Below, in pieces: positions 7,381-16,253 of a stretch of 64,000 bases of DNA. Below the pieces are notes generated by a model. That model saw nothing but the letters and a program-made list of their open reading frames with translations. It did not search any database and was not told where the DNA came from. Both the position numbers and the translations under genes were made by a program. The stretch's first letter is position 1. Every line of letters begins with the position of its first letter. Source of the stretch: Rhodobacteraceae bacterium UBA6197 (GTDB lineage Bacteria > Pseudomonadota > Alphaproteobacteria > Rhodobacterales > Rhodobacteraceae); contig DISZ01000005.1 of NCBI GenBank assembly GCA_002422085.1, positions 124,001 through 188,000 of the forward strand, read 5' to 3'.

Positions 7381-8682
7381 CTAGTGTCCCAGCCGGTCGC
7401 GCATGGAAAACCACGTCATCGCCAGCACCAGAATCGGCCAGCGCATCAAGGTGCCGCCCGGAAAGCGTGGCATTGGCAGGCTGGCCAGCAGGTCAAACCG
7501 TTCGGCTTGCGCCGCCACGGCCTCGGCAATGATCTTGCCTGCGAGTGTTGCCATGGCAACACCGTGCCCGGAATACCCCGAGGCCGACAGCACGTTGGGA
7601 TGGGGCCGAATGAAACAGGGCATCCGGTTCATGGTAATCGCCAGCGTGCCGCCCCAGGCATGGGTGATGGGCACATCCTTCAGCGCCGGATAGACCTCGA
7701 GCATCGGCTTGCGCACGGTCTTGAGGATGTCGGGGAAGCGGTAGCCATAGCTTTCGCCGCCGCCAAACAGCAGCCGGTTGTCCTCGGACAGGCGCCAGTA
7801 GTTGACCACGAATTTGGTATCGGCTACGGCGACGTTTTCGCGCAGAACCTGCGCCACGCGGTCGCCCAGCGGCTCGGTTGCGACGATGAAATTGTTGATC
7901 GGCATGACCCGGTTGGCGACCTGCCCGTCCAGCCCGCCAAGATAGCCGTTGCAGGCCAGGACGACATGATCCGCCTCGACGTGGCCCTGTGCCGTGCGCA
8001 CGATGGCGGTGGCGCCATGTTTGATGTCATGCACCACCGAGTTTTCGTGCAGCCGTGCCCCGGCGCTGGCCGCCGCCTGAGCCAAGCCGATGGCAAAGTT
8101 CAACGGGTGCAGATGGCCCGCGCCACGGTCGATATCGCCGCCCTTGTAGGCATCGGACGGCAGAATTGCCTGAAGCCCGGCGCGGTCCAGCGGGGTGATC
8201 TCGTCGTAGCCGTAATCGCGCGACAGCTTTTCGGCATAGGCGTGAGAATGGGCGACTTCGCGGTCGTGCCAGCAGGCATGGGCGATACCGGGACGGAAGG
8301 TGCAGGGCATCGCGTGGTCGCGGATCAGGTCCTTGACCAGCGCCTTCGACTCTTGCCCCAGATCCCAAAGCTTGCGCGCCGTGGGCAGTCCGACCATCTT
8401 TTCCAGATCATCCTGTTCCAGTCGCTGACCGGACCCGACCTGCCCGCCATTGCGCCCCGAGGCGCCAAAGCCGACGCGATGCGCCTCGAGCACGACGACA
8501 TCATAGCCCGCGCGGGCCAGATGCAGCGCCGCCGACAGGCCGGTATAACCCGCGCCGACAATGCAGACATCGGCACGGGTGCGCCCCTTGAGCTGCGCAA
8601 AAGGTGTCAGCGGGGCGGCGGTTTCGGCATACCAGCTGCCGGGGTATTGGCCGGCGCGGTCATTGGCAAACAGAAGGTTCAT
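7381..8682 (-). CDS. FAD-dependent amine oxidoreductase (PuuB-like)
   Basis: 433 residues, DAO family. The N-terminal W-Y-A-E-T segment and the dinucleotide-binding motif VGAGYTGLSAALHLARAG (about residues 42-59) are followed by the GFGASGRNGGQVGSGQRL motif typical of gamma-glutamylputrescine oxidase-like enzymes. It should oxidise the amine group of a gamma-glutamylated substrate to an aldehyde, releasing ammonia and hydrogen peroxide. The start overlaps the stop of the upstream ligase gene by 4 bases (ATGA), showing translational coupling. It is the last gene of the eight-gene amine block. The exact substrate is not readable from sequence. Confidence 0.87.
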   Translation of the reverse strand: MNLLFANDRAGQYPGSWYAETAAPLTPFAQLKGRTRADVCIVGAGYTGLSAALHLARAGYDVVVLEAHRVGFGASGRNGGQVGSGQRLEQDDLEKMVGLPTARKLWDLGQESKALVKDLIRDHAMPCTFRPGIAHACWHDREVAHSHAYAEKLSRDYGYDEITPLDRAGLQAILPSDAYKGGDIDRGAGHLHPLNFAIGLAQAAASAGARLHENSVVHDIKHGATAIVRTAQGHVEADHVVLACNGYLGGLDGQVANRVMPINNFIVATEPLGDRVAQVLRENVAVADTKFVVNYWRLSEDNRLLFGGGESYGYRFPDILKTVRKPMLEVYPALKDVPITHAWGGTLAITMNRMPCFIRPHPNVLSASGYSGHGVAMATLAGKIIAEAVAAQAERFDLLASLPMPRFPGGTLMRWPILVLAMTWFSMRDRLGH

Positions 8683-10034
8683 ACGTTCATCAACAGATGT
8701 TCGCGTTCCCACGGGCTGATGACCTGAAGGAACTCTTTGTGCTCGTTGCGTTTCACGGCCTGATAGACGCTGCAAAACTCGGGGCCCAGAAGATCTGTCA
8801 GGGCGGTGTCCTCGGCCATGAGATCAAGCGCGTCGCCCATGTTGTAGGGCAGCTCGTCGGCGCCCATATAGGCGTCGCCCGTGCATTCCGCGCGCGGCAT
8901 CTTGCGTTCTTTCAGGCCCAGATAGCCGCAGGCGAGGCTGGCGGCAAATCCCAGATAGGGGTTGCAATCCATTCCTGCCAGCCGGTTTTCCAGCCGCCGC
9001 GCGGCCGGTCCCGAGATTGGCACCCTGAGGCCGGTGGTGCGGTTGTCGCGCCCCCATTCAAGGTTGATCGGCGCGGCGAAATCCGGGATATAGCGGCGAT
9101 AGCTGTTGACGTAGGGTGCCAGCAGCGCGATCGCGGCGGGCAGGTGGCCTTGCATCCCGGCGATGAAATGCAAGAATGCTTCGGTTTCGCTGCCGTCGGC
9201 GTTTGAAAAGATATTGTTGCCGGTTTTGATATCGACCACCGATTGATGGATATGCATTGCCGAGCCCGGCTCGCCCTCGATCGGTTTGGCCATGAACGTT
9301 GCAAAACAGTCGTGGCGCAGCGCGGCTTCGCGGATCAGGCGTTTGAAATAGAAGATCTCATCGGCCAGCCTCACCGGGTCGCCGTGGTTCAGGTTGATCT
9401 CGATCTGGCCGGCGCCGCCCTCTTGCAAGATGCCGTCGATTTCGAACCCCTGCGCTTCGGCAAAGTCGTAGATGTCGTCGATGACCTTGCCGTATTCATC
9501 CACGGCCGACATCGAATAGGCCTGTTTGCCCGCCGCGCGCCGCCCCGAGCGCCCCATCGGCGGAATGATCGGCTGGTTCGGGTCGATGTTGCGCGCGACA
9601 AGAAAGAACTCCATCTCGGGCGCCACGATCGGCTTCCAGCCTTCGGCTTCATAAAGCGCCACGATCCGCTTCAGCACATTGCGTGGTGCCATTGGCACCG
9701 GATTGCCCTGCTGGTCGTTCACATCATGGATCACCTGCAACGTCACATCGGCCGTCCAGGGCGCAGCGGTGGCGGTGCTGAAATCGGGGGTCAGGATCAT
9801 GTCGGGTTCGGTGAAGGCGCCCGAGGGGTTATCGGCCCACTCGCCAGTGATGGTTTGCAAGAAGATCGAGTTCGGCAAGAAGAACCGATCTTGAAACGCG
9901 AATTTCGAGGCGGGCATGGCTTTGCCGCGCGCCACGCCGGCGATATCGGCCACGATGCATTCGACTTCGTCCAGCCGGCGCCCGCCAATATAGTCGCGCG
10001 CCGCTTCGGGGAGTTTGTCCATCCAATCGGACAT
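8679..10034 (-). CDS. Glutamine-synthetase-like gamma-glutamyl ligase (PuuA-like), copy 2
   Basis: 451-residue GS-family protein. The N-terminal beta-grasp region contains VECIVADIAGVARGKAMP, found in GS-like ligases rather than GlnA. Catalytic-barrel signatures are PEMEFFL near 139, GAGQIEINLNHGDP near 210, and GSAMHIHQSV near 255 with the HxH metal/ATP segment; the NRTTGLRVP arginine motif lies near 325. Such enzymes join glutamate to an amine using ATP, as PuuA does for putrescine. It overlaps the downstream FAD oxidoreductase gene by 4 bases and is 29 bp downstream of the amidotransferase gene. Confidence 0.88.
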   Translation of the reverse strand: MSDWMDKLPEAARDYIGGRRLDEVECIVADIAGVARGKAMPASKFAFQDRFFLPNSIFLQTITGEWADNPSGAFTEPDMILTPDFSTATAAPWTADVTLQVIHDVNDQQGNPVPMAPRNVLKRIVALYEAEGWKPIVAPEMEFFLVARNIDPNQPIIPPMGRSGRRAAGKQAYSMSAVDEYGKVIDDIYDFAEAQGFEIDGILQEGGAGQIEINLNHGDPVRLADEIFYFKRLIREAALRHDCFATFMAKPIEGEPGSAMHIHQSVVDIKTGNNIFSNADGSETEAFLHFIAGMQGHLPAAIALLAPYVNSYRRYIPDFAAPINLEWGRDNRTTGLRVPISGPAARRLENRLAGMDCNPYLGFAASLACGYLGLKERKMPRAECTGDAYMGADELPYNMGDALDLMAEDTALTDLLGPEFCSVYQAVKRNEHKEFLQVISPWEREHLLMNV

Positions 10035-10063
10035 GGGATCTGCCTTTCAAGGGTCAGAGTGAG

Positions 10064-10744
10064 TTACGATCTTGGGTGTTTGAAGAAATCCGCGATCTGG
10101 TCCGCGATCGCGGCAGAGGAATTGTCTTGGCCGAGGCGCGCGCGGGCCTGATCCATCAGCGGATCGGGCACGATTCCGGGACCGCGCGTGCGCATCAGCC
10201 CGTCAACAAAGTCATCGGTGAATTCCGGGTGGGCCTGAACGGTAAAGGCACGGTCGCCGTAAACCAAAGCCGCGTTTTCGCAAAAGTCGTTGCAGCCCAC
10301 GACCTCCGCCCCTTGCGGGACCTTGGTGACCTGATCGCGGTGCCAGGCGTTCAGCGTCAGCTTGGTGCCGCCGAAATCGTAGTCCTGTGGCCCGACCGCC
10401 CAGCCACCCGCATAGCGTTCGACCTTGCCCCCCATGGCCTGAGCAATGACTTGATGGCCAAAGCAGATGCCTACCAGGGGCACGGCCTCGGCAATGGCGT
10501 CGCGAATGAACGTTTCAAGGCGCGCGATGAAGGGGTGATCCTCATAGGCACCGTGGCGCGATCCGGTAATCAGCCAGCCTTCGCAGTCGTGGACCGTATC
10601 GGGAAAGTCCATGTCCTCGACATGGTAGGTGCGAAATGTCAGGCCGTGTTCAGCCAGAAGATGGGCGAACATATCCGGGTAATCACCAGCCTGCTCCCGA
10701 AGCATATCGGGGGACTGGCCAGTTTGCAGAATGCCGATCAGCAT
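10064..10744 (-). CDS. Class I glutamine amidotransferase-like hydrolase
   Basis: 226 residues, a complete GATase1 domain. The nucleophile motif GICFGHQ has its cysteine near residue 94, and the catalytic His-x-Glu appears as VQAHPEF near 177. The WLITGSRHGAYEDHPFI region near 57-73 is typical of the stand-alone group (often annotated as GMP-synthase-like). Between two gamma-glutamyl ligase genes its likely job is to remove the glutamyl group, the role of PuuD, although PuuD itself carries a different elbow sequence. A 236-bp gap with a GC-rich imperfect hairpin separates it from the upstream ligase gene, so it may have its own start of transcription. Confidence 0.87.
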   Translation of the reverse strand: MLIGILQTGQSPDMLREQAGDYPDMFAHLLAEHGLTFRTYHVEDMDFPDTVHDCEGWLITGSRHGAYEDHPFIARLETFIRDAIAEAVPLVGICFGHQVIAQAMGGKVERYAGGWAVGPQDYDFGGTKLTLNAWHRDQVTKVPQGAEVVGCNDFCENAALVYGDRAFTVQAHPEFTDDFVDGLMRTRGPGIVPDPLMDQARARLGQDNSSAAIADQIADFFKHPRS

Positions 10745-10980
10745 GGGATGCCTTTTGTTTGCGTTTCAAGAGCCTAACCTTGGCATTGGGGCGTGCGCAA
10801 GGGGGCTCGCAATGGATGTCTTCAAGGGCGCTTGCACGTCGCACAACGCCGGGCCGGAGGGCGGATTGCCCGCCGGCCCCGCAGTTTTGCCCCGGTCAGG
10901 ATACTTGGCCAAGGGGCAAGCCTTGCTTGCGCCCCGCGGTCAAGGAGTCCCGCCAGAGACTTTTTCGGCCGACGCAGGAT

Positions 10981-12312
10981 CTAAACAGTGTCGAGATACA
11001 GTTCCGATTGTTCCTGATCCGACAGTTCGGCCATGTAGTGCAGTTCTTGCCGCTTCGTCATCAAGAAGTTCTCGATGATCTCGGGGGCGAAGATGCGCTT
11101 GATATGCGGGCAGGTGGCGAAGGTCTCGATCGCGGCATGCCACGTTTCGGGCAATTGCGGCAGGCCCAGTTCATAGGCGTTGCCGACGATCGGCGGTGGC
11201 GCGGTCATCTGATCTTCAAGCCCGTTCAGCGCCGCCCCCAGTAGGGCCGCGATCATCAGATAGGGATTGACATCCCCCCCCGCGACGCGGTGCTCAATCC
11301 GGCGTGCGACAGGGCCAGAGGCCGGAATCCGCAGCGCCGCGGTGCGGTTTTCATAGGCCCAGCCGATGCCAGTCGGCGCATGCGCGTTCGGCACCAGCCG
11401 ATCATAGCTGTTTTCGTGGGGCGCAAAGACCAGCGTCGAGCCGGGCAGGGCGGCAAGACAGCCTGCCACCGCATGACGCAGCTTGTCAGACCCGGCTGTG
11501 GTGCCATCGTTGAAGATGTTCTTGCCGTTTTCGTCCAGGATCGAGAAATGCGTATGCATTCCGTTGCCGGACCACATGTCATAGGGCTTGGCCATGAAAC
11601 TGGCCGCGAACCCATGCCGCCGCGCCAGACCCTTGACCAACATCTTGAACAGCCAGGTATCGTCGGCCGCTTTCAGCGCGTCGTTCTGGTGCATCAGGTT
11701 GATTTCGAACTGCCCCGGCCCGGCCTCGGAAATGGCCGTATCTGCGGGGATGTCCATTTCCTCGCAGGCTTCGTAGAGCGCGGTGAAGAATTCGTCGAAC
11801 GCATCCAGAGCGCGCAGGCTGAGGATCTCGCCGCCGGTGCGGCGTTTGCCTGAGCGCGGGCTGGGGGGAACGCGCAGCTTGGTGCCGGAATCGTCGATCA
11901 GGAAGAACTCCAGCTCGGTCGCCACCACGGGCGTCAGGCCCGCAGCGGTGAACCGACCGACGACGTTGGCCAAGGCCTGCCGCGGATCACCCGCATAAGG
12001 CCGCCCGTCCATGTGAAACATCCAGATCGGCAGCAGCGCCGTGGGCGCATCAAGCCAGGGCATCGGCATGAAACCGCGTTCGGTCGGCATCAGAACACCG
12101 TCCTCGTCGCCGGATTCAAAGACCAGCGGACTGTCTTCGATGTCTTCGCCCCAGATGTCGAGATTGAGCACCGAAAACGGAAAGCGCGTGCCGTCGGTAA
12201 AAACCTTCGACGCGAAACGTGCCGGAACGCGTTTCCCCCGTGCCACCCCGTTCAGATCCGCCGCAGCAACGCGGATCGTTCGCACCTCGGGGTGCTCTCT
12301 TAGCCAGTCCAT
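10981..12312 (-). CDS. Glutamine-synthetase-like gamma-glutamyl ligase (PuuA-like), copy 1
   Basis: 443 residues, GS family. It shows VRVAAADLNGVARGKRVP-type N-terminal sequence, TELEFFL near 136, EAGPGQFEINLMHQ near 207, GNGMHTHFSIL near 256 and ENRTAALRIP near 330, so both the metal-binding and ATP-binding signatures are intact. It is clearly diverged from copy 2 (8679), suggesting a different amine or a different step. The ATG at 12312 is chosen because GGTGA sits at the right distance inside the end of the permease gene; a longer frame starting at 12363 would overlap the permease by 47 bases. Confidence 0.87.
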   Translation of the reverse strand: MDWLREHPEVRTIRVAAADLNGVARGKRVPARFASKVFTDGTRFPFSVLNLDIWGEDIEDSPLVFESGDEDGVLMPTERGFMPMPWLDAPTALLPIWMFHMDGRPYAGDPRQALANVVGRFTAAGLTPVVATELEFFLIDDSGTKLRVPPSPRSGKRRTGGEILSLRALDAFDEFFTALYEACEEMDIPADTAISEAGPGQFEINLMHQNDALKAADDTWLFKMLVKGLARRHGFAASFMAKPYDMWSGNGMHTHFSILDENGKNIFNDGTTAGSDKLRHAVAGCLAALPGSTLVFAPHENSYDRLVPNAHAPTGIGWAYENRTAALRIPASGPVARRIEHRVAGGDVNPYLMIAALLGAALNGLEDQMTAPPPIVGNAYELGLPQLPETWHAAIETFATCPHIKRIFAPEIIENFLMTKRQELHYMAELSDQEQSELYLDTV

Positions 12313-12316
12313 TATT

Positions 12317-13156
12317 TCACCTGATGATTTGCGGCCTGACCTTGAGACGGGCAGTTCTTGCACCCGGCAGATGGCGGTTCAGGCGGCGGTTGATGACCCC
12401 AAACAAGGTGATCAGGGCCAGCGTCAGAAGAATGAAATAAAAGGCCGCGATCGGGTAGGGGACGAAAGGATTGAAGGTCTTGTCCGCGAAAAATTTCGCG
12501 TAATAAAGCGCGTCGCCATTTTGCCGGAGCGCCGGAAAGCCGGAAAAGAACACCAGCGTCGTGGCATGAAACAGAAAGATCGCTTCGTTGGTATAGCTGG
12601 GCCAGGCCAACCGCATCATCGTTGGCCAAAGCACGCGGCGGAACTTGTTCCAGCCCGTCAGCCCATAGGCATCGGCCGCCTCGATTTCCCCCTTGGGAAT
12701 GGATTGAAGCGCGCCATAGAAGATCTGGGCGGAATAGGCGGCGGTATTGAGAAACAGCACGATCAGCGCCCCGGCCCAGGCACTGGTCAGCCAAGAGGTG
12801 GCAATGGTCAGCGTGGTGACGCCCAGCGGAATGTCGATCCCGGCACGGGGCAGCAGGACCAAAAGCTCGTAGGCCAGAAAAAACTGGATGAACAGCGGCG
12901 AGCCCCGGAACACGAACACGAACCACTCGGCGGGTTTGCGCAACCACGGGTTCCGGCTGGCCTTTGCCAGTGCCAGCGCGTTGGCCAGAAAAAAGCCGAA
13001 AGACAGCGCAAGAATGCCGAAATAGAGGTTCCAGATAAGCCCCGAACCGATCAGCGTGAACTGATGGCACAGGGTGAAATCCGTGCGTGGCAACAGTCTT
13101 TCGCCCAGCCCGATCGAGCGCAGGCCATAGTCGCCGATGATCTCAAGACAGCTCAT
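12317..13156 (-). CDS. ABC transporter permease (HisM/ArtM type)
   Basis: 279-residue inner-membrane protein of the polar amino-acid permease family. About five hydrophobic segments are visible, with the family's FRGSPLFIQFF stretch near 83-93 and the EAA-like coupling loop AADAYGLTGWNKFRRVLWPTMM near 160-180 that contacts the ATPase. It pairs with the permease encoded just upstream, whose stop overlaps its start by 4 bases. It is followed 4 bases later by the ligase copy 1 start, tying transport to the enzymes. Confidence 0.9.
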   Translation of the reverse strand: MSCLEIIGDYGLRSIGLGERLLPRTDFTLCHQFTLIGSGLIWNLYFGILALSFGFFLANALALAKASRNPWLRKPAEWFVFVFRGSPLFIQFFLAYELLVLLPRAGIDIPLGVTTLTIATSWLTSAWAGALIVLFLNTAAYSAQIFYGALQSIPKGEIEAADAYGLTGWNKFRRVLWPTMMRLAWPSYTNEAIFLFHATTLVFFSGFPALRQNGDALYYAKFFADKTFNPFVPYPIAAFYFILLTLALITLFGVINRRLNRHLPGARTARLKVRPQIIR

Positions 13157-14034
13157 GTGTCCGCCTTTCGCTGTGCTTCACCAGCCATCGTCGCCTGCCC
13201 ACGCGACAGTCGGGCGGTGATGTGGCCCAGAACCGTTTCGGACAATCGGGTCATGCCAAGATAGAACACCAGCAAGAACAGGAAATACCAAACCCGCCAG
13301 TCGGGGTGCGGATAGGCATAGATTGCCGATTTTGTGGCGCCGAGTTCGCGCGCCCAATAGACGATATCCGCAACGCCAAGCAAGAACAGCAGCGGCGTGG
13401 CCTTTATCAAGATCATCCACAGGTTCGACAGGCCGGGTAGCGCATAGCTCCACATCTGCGGGATCAGGACCCGGCGGCTGACCTGACGGCGCGACATGCC
13501 GTAGGCCTCGGCGGTCTCAAGCTGCGCGTGCGGGACTGCCTGCATCGCGCCATAGATCACATTGGCCGCAAAGGCACCGAAAACCACTGAAAAGGTCGCG
13601 ACGGCCAGGCTGAAGCCATAAAGTTCGTGCCACCACTGCGGGCTGGTTGACAGCGGCAACTTTGCCGCCGCGCAAACGACGAAATCGTTGCCCTGCCGGA
13701 CCGGCTCGGTCCAATCCGGGCATTTGATTCTGTGGCGCAGATATTCCAGCCCCTGATCCAGCGCGACCGGCACAAACAGGAAGAAGACGATGTCAGGCAC
13801 GCCCCGCACCATCGCGGTGTAGGCCTTGCCAAACATCCGCAAGGGCCAGAACGTCGACCGCGCCGCCAGCGCTCCGCCAAAGCCGAAGGCCAGCGCAACC
13901 GGGGCGGTCACGGCCATCAGCACCAAGACCACCAGAAACGAAGAATAGAACATCAGGTGCTTACCTGTGGTCAGGTAGCACAGAAGCCATGACAGCCCCT
14001 CAAGCCCGGATGGGTCAGCGCAACTTGCGAACAT
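13153..14034 (-). CDS. ABC transporter permease (HisQ type)
   Basis: 293 residues, the second membrane subunit. It has hydrophobic segments at about 28-52, 140-160, 205-225 and 245-265, MVRGVPDIVFFLF near 75-87, and the coupling loop AEAYGMSRRQVSRRVLIPQMW near 175-195. A longer extracytoplasmic loop with CPDW and CAAAK cysteines between the second and third segments may be specific to this subfamily. It lies 43 bp downstream of the binding-protein gene and overlaps the second permease gene by ATGA. Confidence 0.9.
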   Translation of the reverse strand: MFASCADPSGLEGLSWLLCYLTTGKHLMFYSSFLVVLVLMAVTAPVALAFGFGGALAARSTFWPLRMFGKAYTAMVRGVPDIVFFLFVPVALDQGLEYLRHRIKCPDWTEPVRQGNDFVVCAAAKLPLSTSPQWWHELYGFSLAVATFSVVFGAFAANVIYGAMQAVPHAQLETAEAYGMSRRQVSRRVLIPQMWSYALPGLSNLWMILIKATPLLFLLGVADIVYWARELGATKSAIYAYPHPDWRVWYFLFLLVFYLGMTRLSETVLGHITARLSRGQATMAGEAQRKADT

Positions 14035-14077
14035 ATGTGTGGTGGCGGCCCGGGTCGCCCGCGGGCCGCCTGTCCTT

Positions 14078-14797
14078 TCAGAAGATGACGGCTTCTGCGC
14101 CGAACCACTTCTGAATCAGTGCGTTCAGCGAACCGTCAGCCTTCATGTCAATGATGGCCGCGTCAAACTTGCCGCGCAACTCGGAATCGGATTTGCGGAA
14201 CCCCATGCCGACGCCGTCGCCCAACTGGACCTCGCCGCCCGCCCAGACCAGTTCACCGCCGGCGCTCGTTTCAAATGGAACCAACGCATCCAGATCGGCA
14301 AAGACGGCATCTGCCTCGCCGTTTTTCACCGCCGCGATCGTGTCATCCATTGTGGCAAACTCGGCCAGGGTTGCACCGCTTTGAGCAATATAGTCGGCCT
14401 GAATGGTGCCGGTCTGCGCGGCGACAACGCCCGAGAGGTTGGCATCGGCGGTGGGGGCCAGATAACGCGACATCGTCGGCGGGATATAGGCCTGAGAGAA
14501 ATCAATTGTCTGGCGGCGCTCTTCGGTGATGCTCATGCCTGCGATGATCGCGTCGTAGTTGCCCGACATCAGGTTCGGCACGATGCTGTCCCAGTCGTTG
14601 GTGACCCATTCGCAGGTCAGATCGGCGCGCTTGCACATCTCGTCGCCCAGCTCGCGTTCAAAGCCGTCAACCTCACCCTTGTCATTGATGAAGTTATACG
14701 GAGGGTAGGCGCCCTCGGTGCCCATCCGCACGGTTTGCGCGGCGGCCATACCGGCGCTCAACGCCAGGACAGAAGTCAGAAGGATCAGTTTTTTCAT
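14078..14797 (-). CDS. Periplasmic amino-acid/amine-binding protein (SBP family 3)
   Basis: 239 residues. The signal peptide MKKLILLTSVLALSAGMAAAQ is followed by a complete family 3 solute-binding domain: GTEGAYPPYNFI near 27-38, GFERELGDEMCKRA near 44-57 and the DAIIAGMSITEERRQTIDFS signature near 85-104. The lysine/arginine/ornithine-binding relatives share these blocks, including the conserved arginine after MSIT. It is the substrate-capturing subunit of the transporter encoded alongside; an amine or basic amino acid is the likely ligand. Confidence 0.92.
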   Translation of the reverse strand: MKKLILLTSVLALSAGMAAAQTVRMGTEGAYPPYNFINDKGEVDGFERELGDEMCKRADLTCEWVTNDWDSIVPNLMSGNYDAIIAGMSITEERRQTIDFSQAYIPPTMSRYLAPTADANLSGVVAAQTGTIQADYIAQSGATLAEFATMDDTIAAVKNGEADAVFADLDALVPFETSAGGELVWAGGEVQLGDGVGMGFRKSDSELRGKFDAAIIDMKADGSLNALIQKWFGAEAVIF

Positions 14798-14833
14798 TGG
14801 GTTACTCTCCTGTTGAGTGGTCTTGTTTTGATT

Positions 14834-15610
14834 TTATACGGTCATCGTCGCCGAAAGAAACTGCCGCAGCCGGTCGGTTTTCGGCGCACCGAACAGGCCC
14901 TCTGGGGGGCCTTGTTCTTCGATCTTGCCCTGATGCAGGAACACGACATGGTCTGACACGTCGGAAGCCAGTCGCATGTCATGCGTCACCAGGATCATCG
15001 TGCGATGTTCGCCCGCCAGATCCTTGATGACCTTGACCACCTCTTGTTGCAATTCCGGGTCCAGCGCCGAGGTTGGTTCGTCAAACAACAGCGCCTTGGG
15101 CTCCATGCAAAGCGCGCGCGCGATTGCCGCCCGCTGTTGCTGGCCGCCCGAAAGCTGCGCGGGCCAGTTGTCGGCCTTGTCGCCGATACCCACCTTGTCG
15201 AGCAGCATCCGGGCCCGCTTTTCGACGTCGGCTGCGGGTTGGCCCAGCACCGTCACGGGTGCTTCCATCACATTTTGCAAGATGGTCATATGCGCCCAGA
15301 GATTGAACTGCTGGAACACCATCGCCAGATTGGTCCGAAACCGCACCACCTGAGCGCGGTCCGACGGGTGCCGGCGCAAACCGCTGCCGGTCCATTTCAC
15401 GGGCTCGCCCTCAAAGAAGACGTCGCCGGACTGGCTGTCCTCAAGCAGGTTGCAGCATCGCAAAAGCGTTGACTTGCCCGACCCTGAAGATCCGATCAGG
15501 CTGACCACCTGGCCCCGCTGGGCAGCGATGGAAACGCCTTTGATGACCTCAAGCGGGCCGTAGCTTTTGTGCAGGTCGCGAATTTCAATGACGGGCGCGG
15601 TTGAGGTCAA
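14834..15610 (-). CDS. ABC transporter ATPase (HisP/GlnQ type)
   Basis: 258 residues with all ABC motifs: Walker A GSSGSGKST near 37-45, a Q-loop in VFQQFNLW near 93-100, the signature LSGGQQQR near 152-159, Walker B LLFDEPTSALD near 173-183 and the switch histidine in LVTHD near 208. It energises uptake by the two permeases downstream. It is the first gene of the eight-gene block and follows a putative promoter with an overlapping dyad at 15696-15738. Confidence 0.95.
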   Translation of the reverse strand: MTSTAPVIEIRDLHKSYGPLEVIKGVSIAAQRGQVVSLIGSSGSGKSTLLRCCNLLEDSQSGDVFFEGEPVKWTGSGLRRHPSDRAQVVRFRTNLAMVFQQFNLWAHMTILQNVMEAPVTVLGQPAADVEKRARMLLDKVGIGDKADNWPAQLSGGQQQRAAIARALCMEPKALLFDEPTSALDPELQQEVVKVIKDLAGEHRTMILVTHDMRLASDVSDHVVFLHQGKIEEQGPPEGLFGAPKTDRLRQFLSATMTV

Positions 15611-15695
15611 TTTCGGCTCATTCTTGTCGTGACGATCGTTTGGGTTCAGGCAGTTGGCGCGATTTTTTGGGCGATTGCAACGGCTCTGTAAAAGA

Positions 15696-15738
15696 TAACG
15701 ACGCTGTTTTCGTTACATTGTCAGGTCGAATGTATCAA
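15696..15738 (-). promoter_or_regulatory. Promoter with overlapping operator-like dyad for the amine operon
   Basis: On the minus strand, TTGATA (15738-15733) and TAACGA (15715-15710) are spaced 17 bases apart, about 100 bases before the ATPase start. TAACGA is also one arm of the perfect dyad TAACGA-N8-TCGTTA at 15715-15696, so a bound repressor would cover the -10 region. This is inferred from spacing and symmetry; no regulator gene is in the window. Confidence 0.45.
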
Positions 15739-15751
15739 AGTGGTTGTTTGC

Positions 15752-16195
15752 CTAGCGCAGCCGGGCGGTGACCCGCTGCCGGGCCAATGCCGAATCACGG
15801 TCATTGATTCCCAGCAGATTTGTCGCCAACCGGATCAGCGCATCTTCTTGCGCTTCGCGTTCGCCATCGGCCAAGGCCACTTCCCACAGCGCTTCGATCA
15901 CGCCGATGCGGTCTTCATGCGCGATCATTTCCTTGAGCGCGCGGGTGAAGCGCACGGTATCGGGGGCTTCGGCTTCAAGCACCTCGGCCTTGTGGCGCAG
16001 ATCGCCCGCCTCGGACACGCTCAGCCCCCTGCGCGTCGCCAGAACACGGTCGATCCGCGCCTTTTCCGTGATGTCATAGTGATCGTCGGCACGCGCCAGA
16101 CGCACCAATAGCGCCGCCAGGGCCAATTCGGCATCCGGTTCGGTCAGCGGTGCGGGCGACGGGGCGACAAGGCGCGACAACAGTGTTTTCAACAT
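15752..16195 (-). CDS. TerB-family protein
   Basis: 147 residues, all-helical. The repeated LVRLARADDHYDITEKARIDRVL (about 31-53) and LWEVALADGEREAQEDALIRLATNLLGI (about 106-133) blocks, each with an acidic D-x-x-x-x-x-E cluster, match the TerB metal-binding domain. TerB domains occur in tellurite-resistance and membrane-stress loci, but this stand-alone form is a widespread housekeeping-type gene of unclear function. ATG 16195 is chosen; the longer frame is unsupported. No other ter genes are nearby. Confidence 0.82.
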   Translation of the reverse strand: MLKTLLSRLVAPSPAPLTEPDAELALAALLVRLARADDHYDITEKARIDRVLATRRGLSVSEAGDLRHKAEVLEAEAPDTVRFTRALKEMIAHEDRIGVIEALWEVALADGEREAQEDALIRLATNLLGINDRDSALARQRVTARLR

Positions 16196-16253
16196 GCCCG
16201 AACTATAACCCGCCTGACAGCCGCGGCAATTCAAAAGCCGGTTAGCGCGAGGT

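Noticed and set aside
7219..8727. 502-residue plus-strand open frame
   Set aside because: Antisense of the FAD oxidoreductase gene with its dinucleotide-binding motif.
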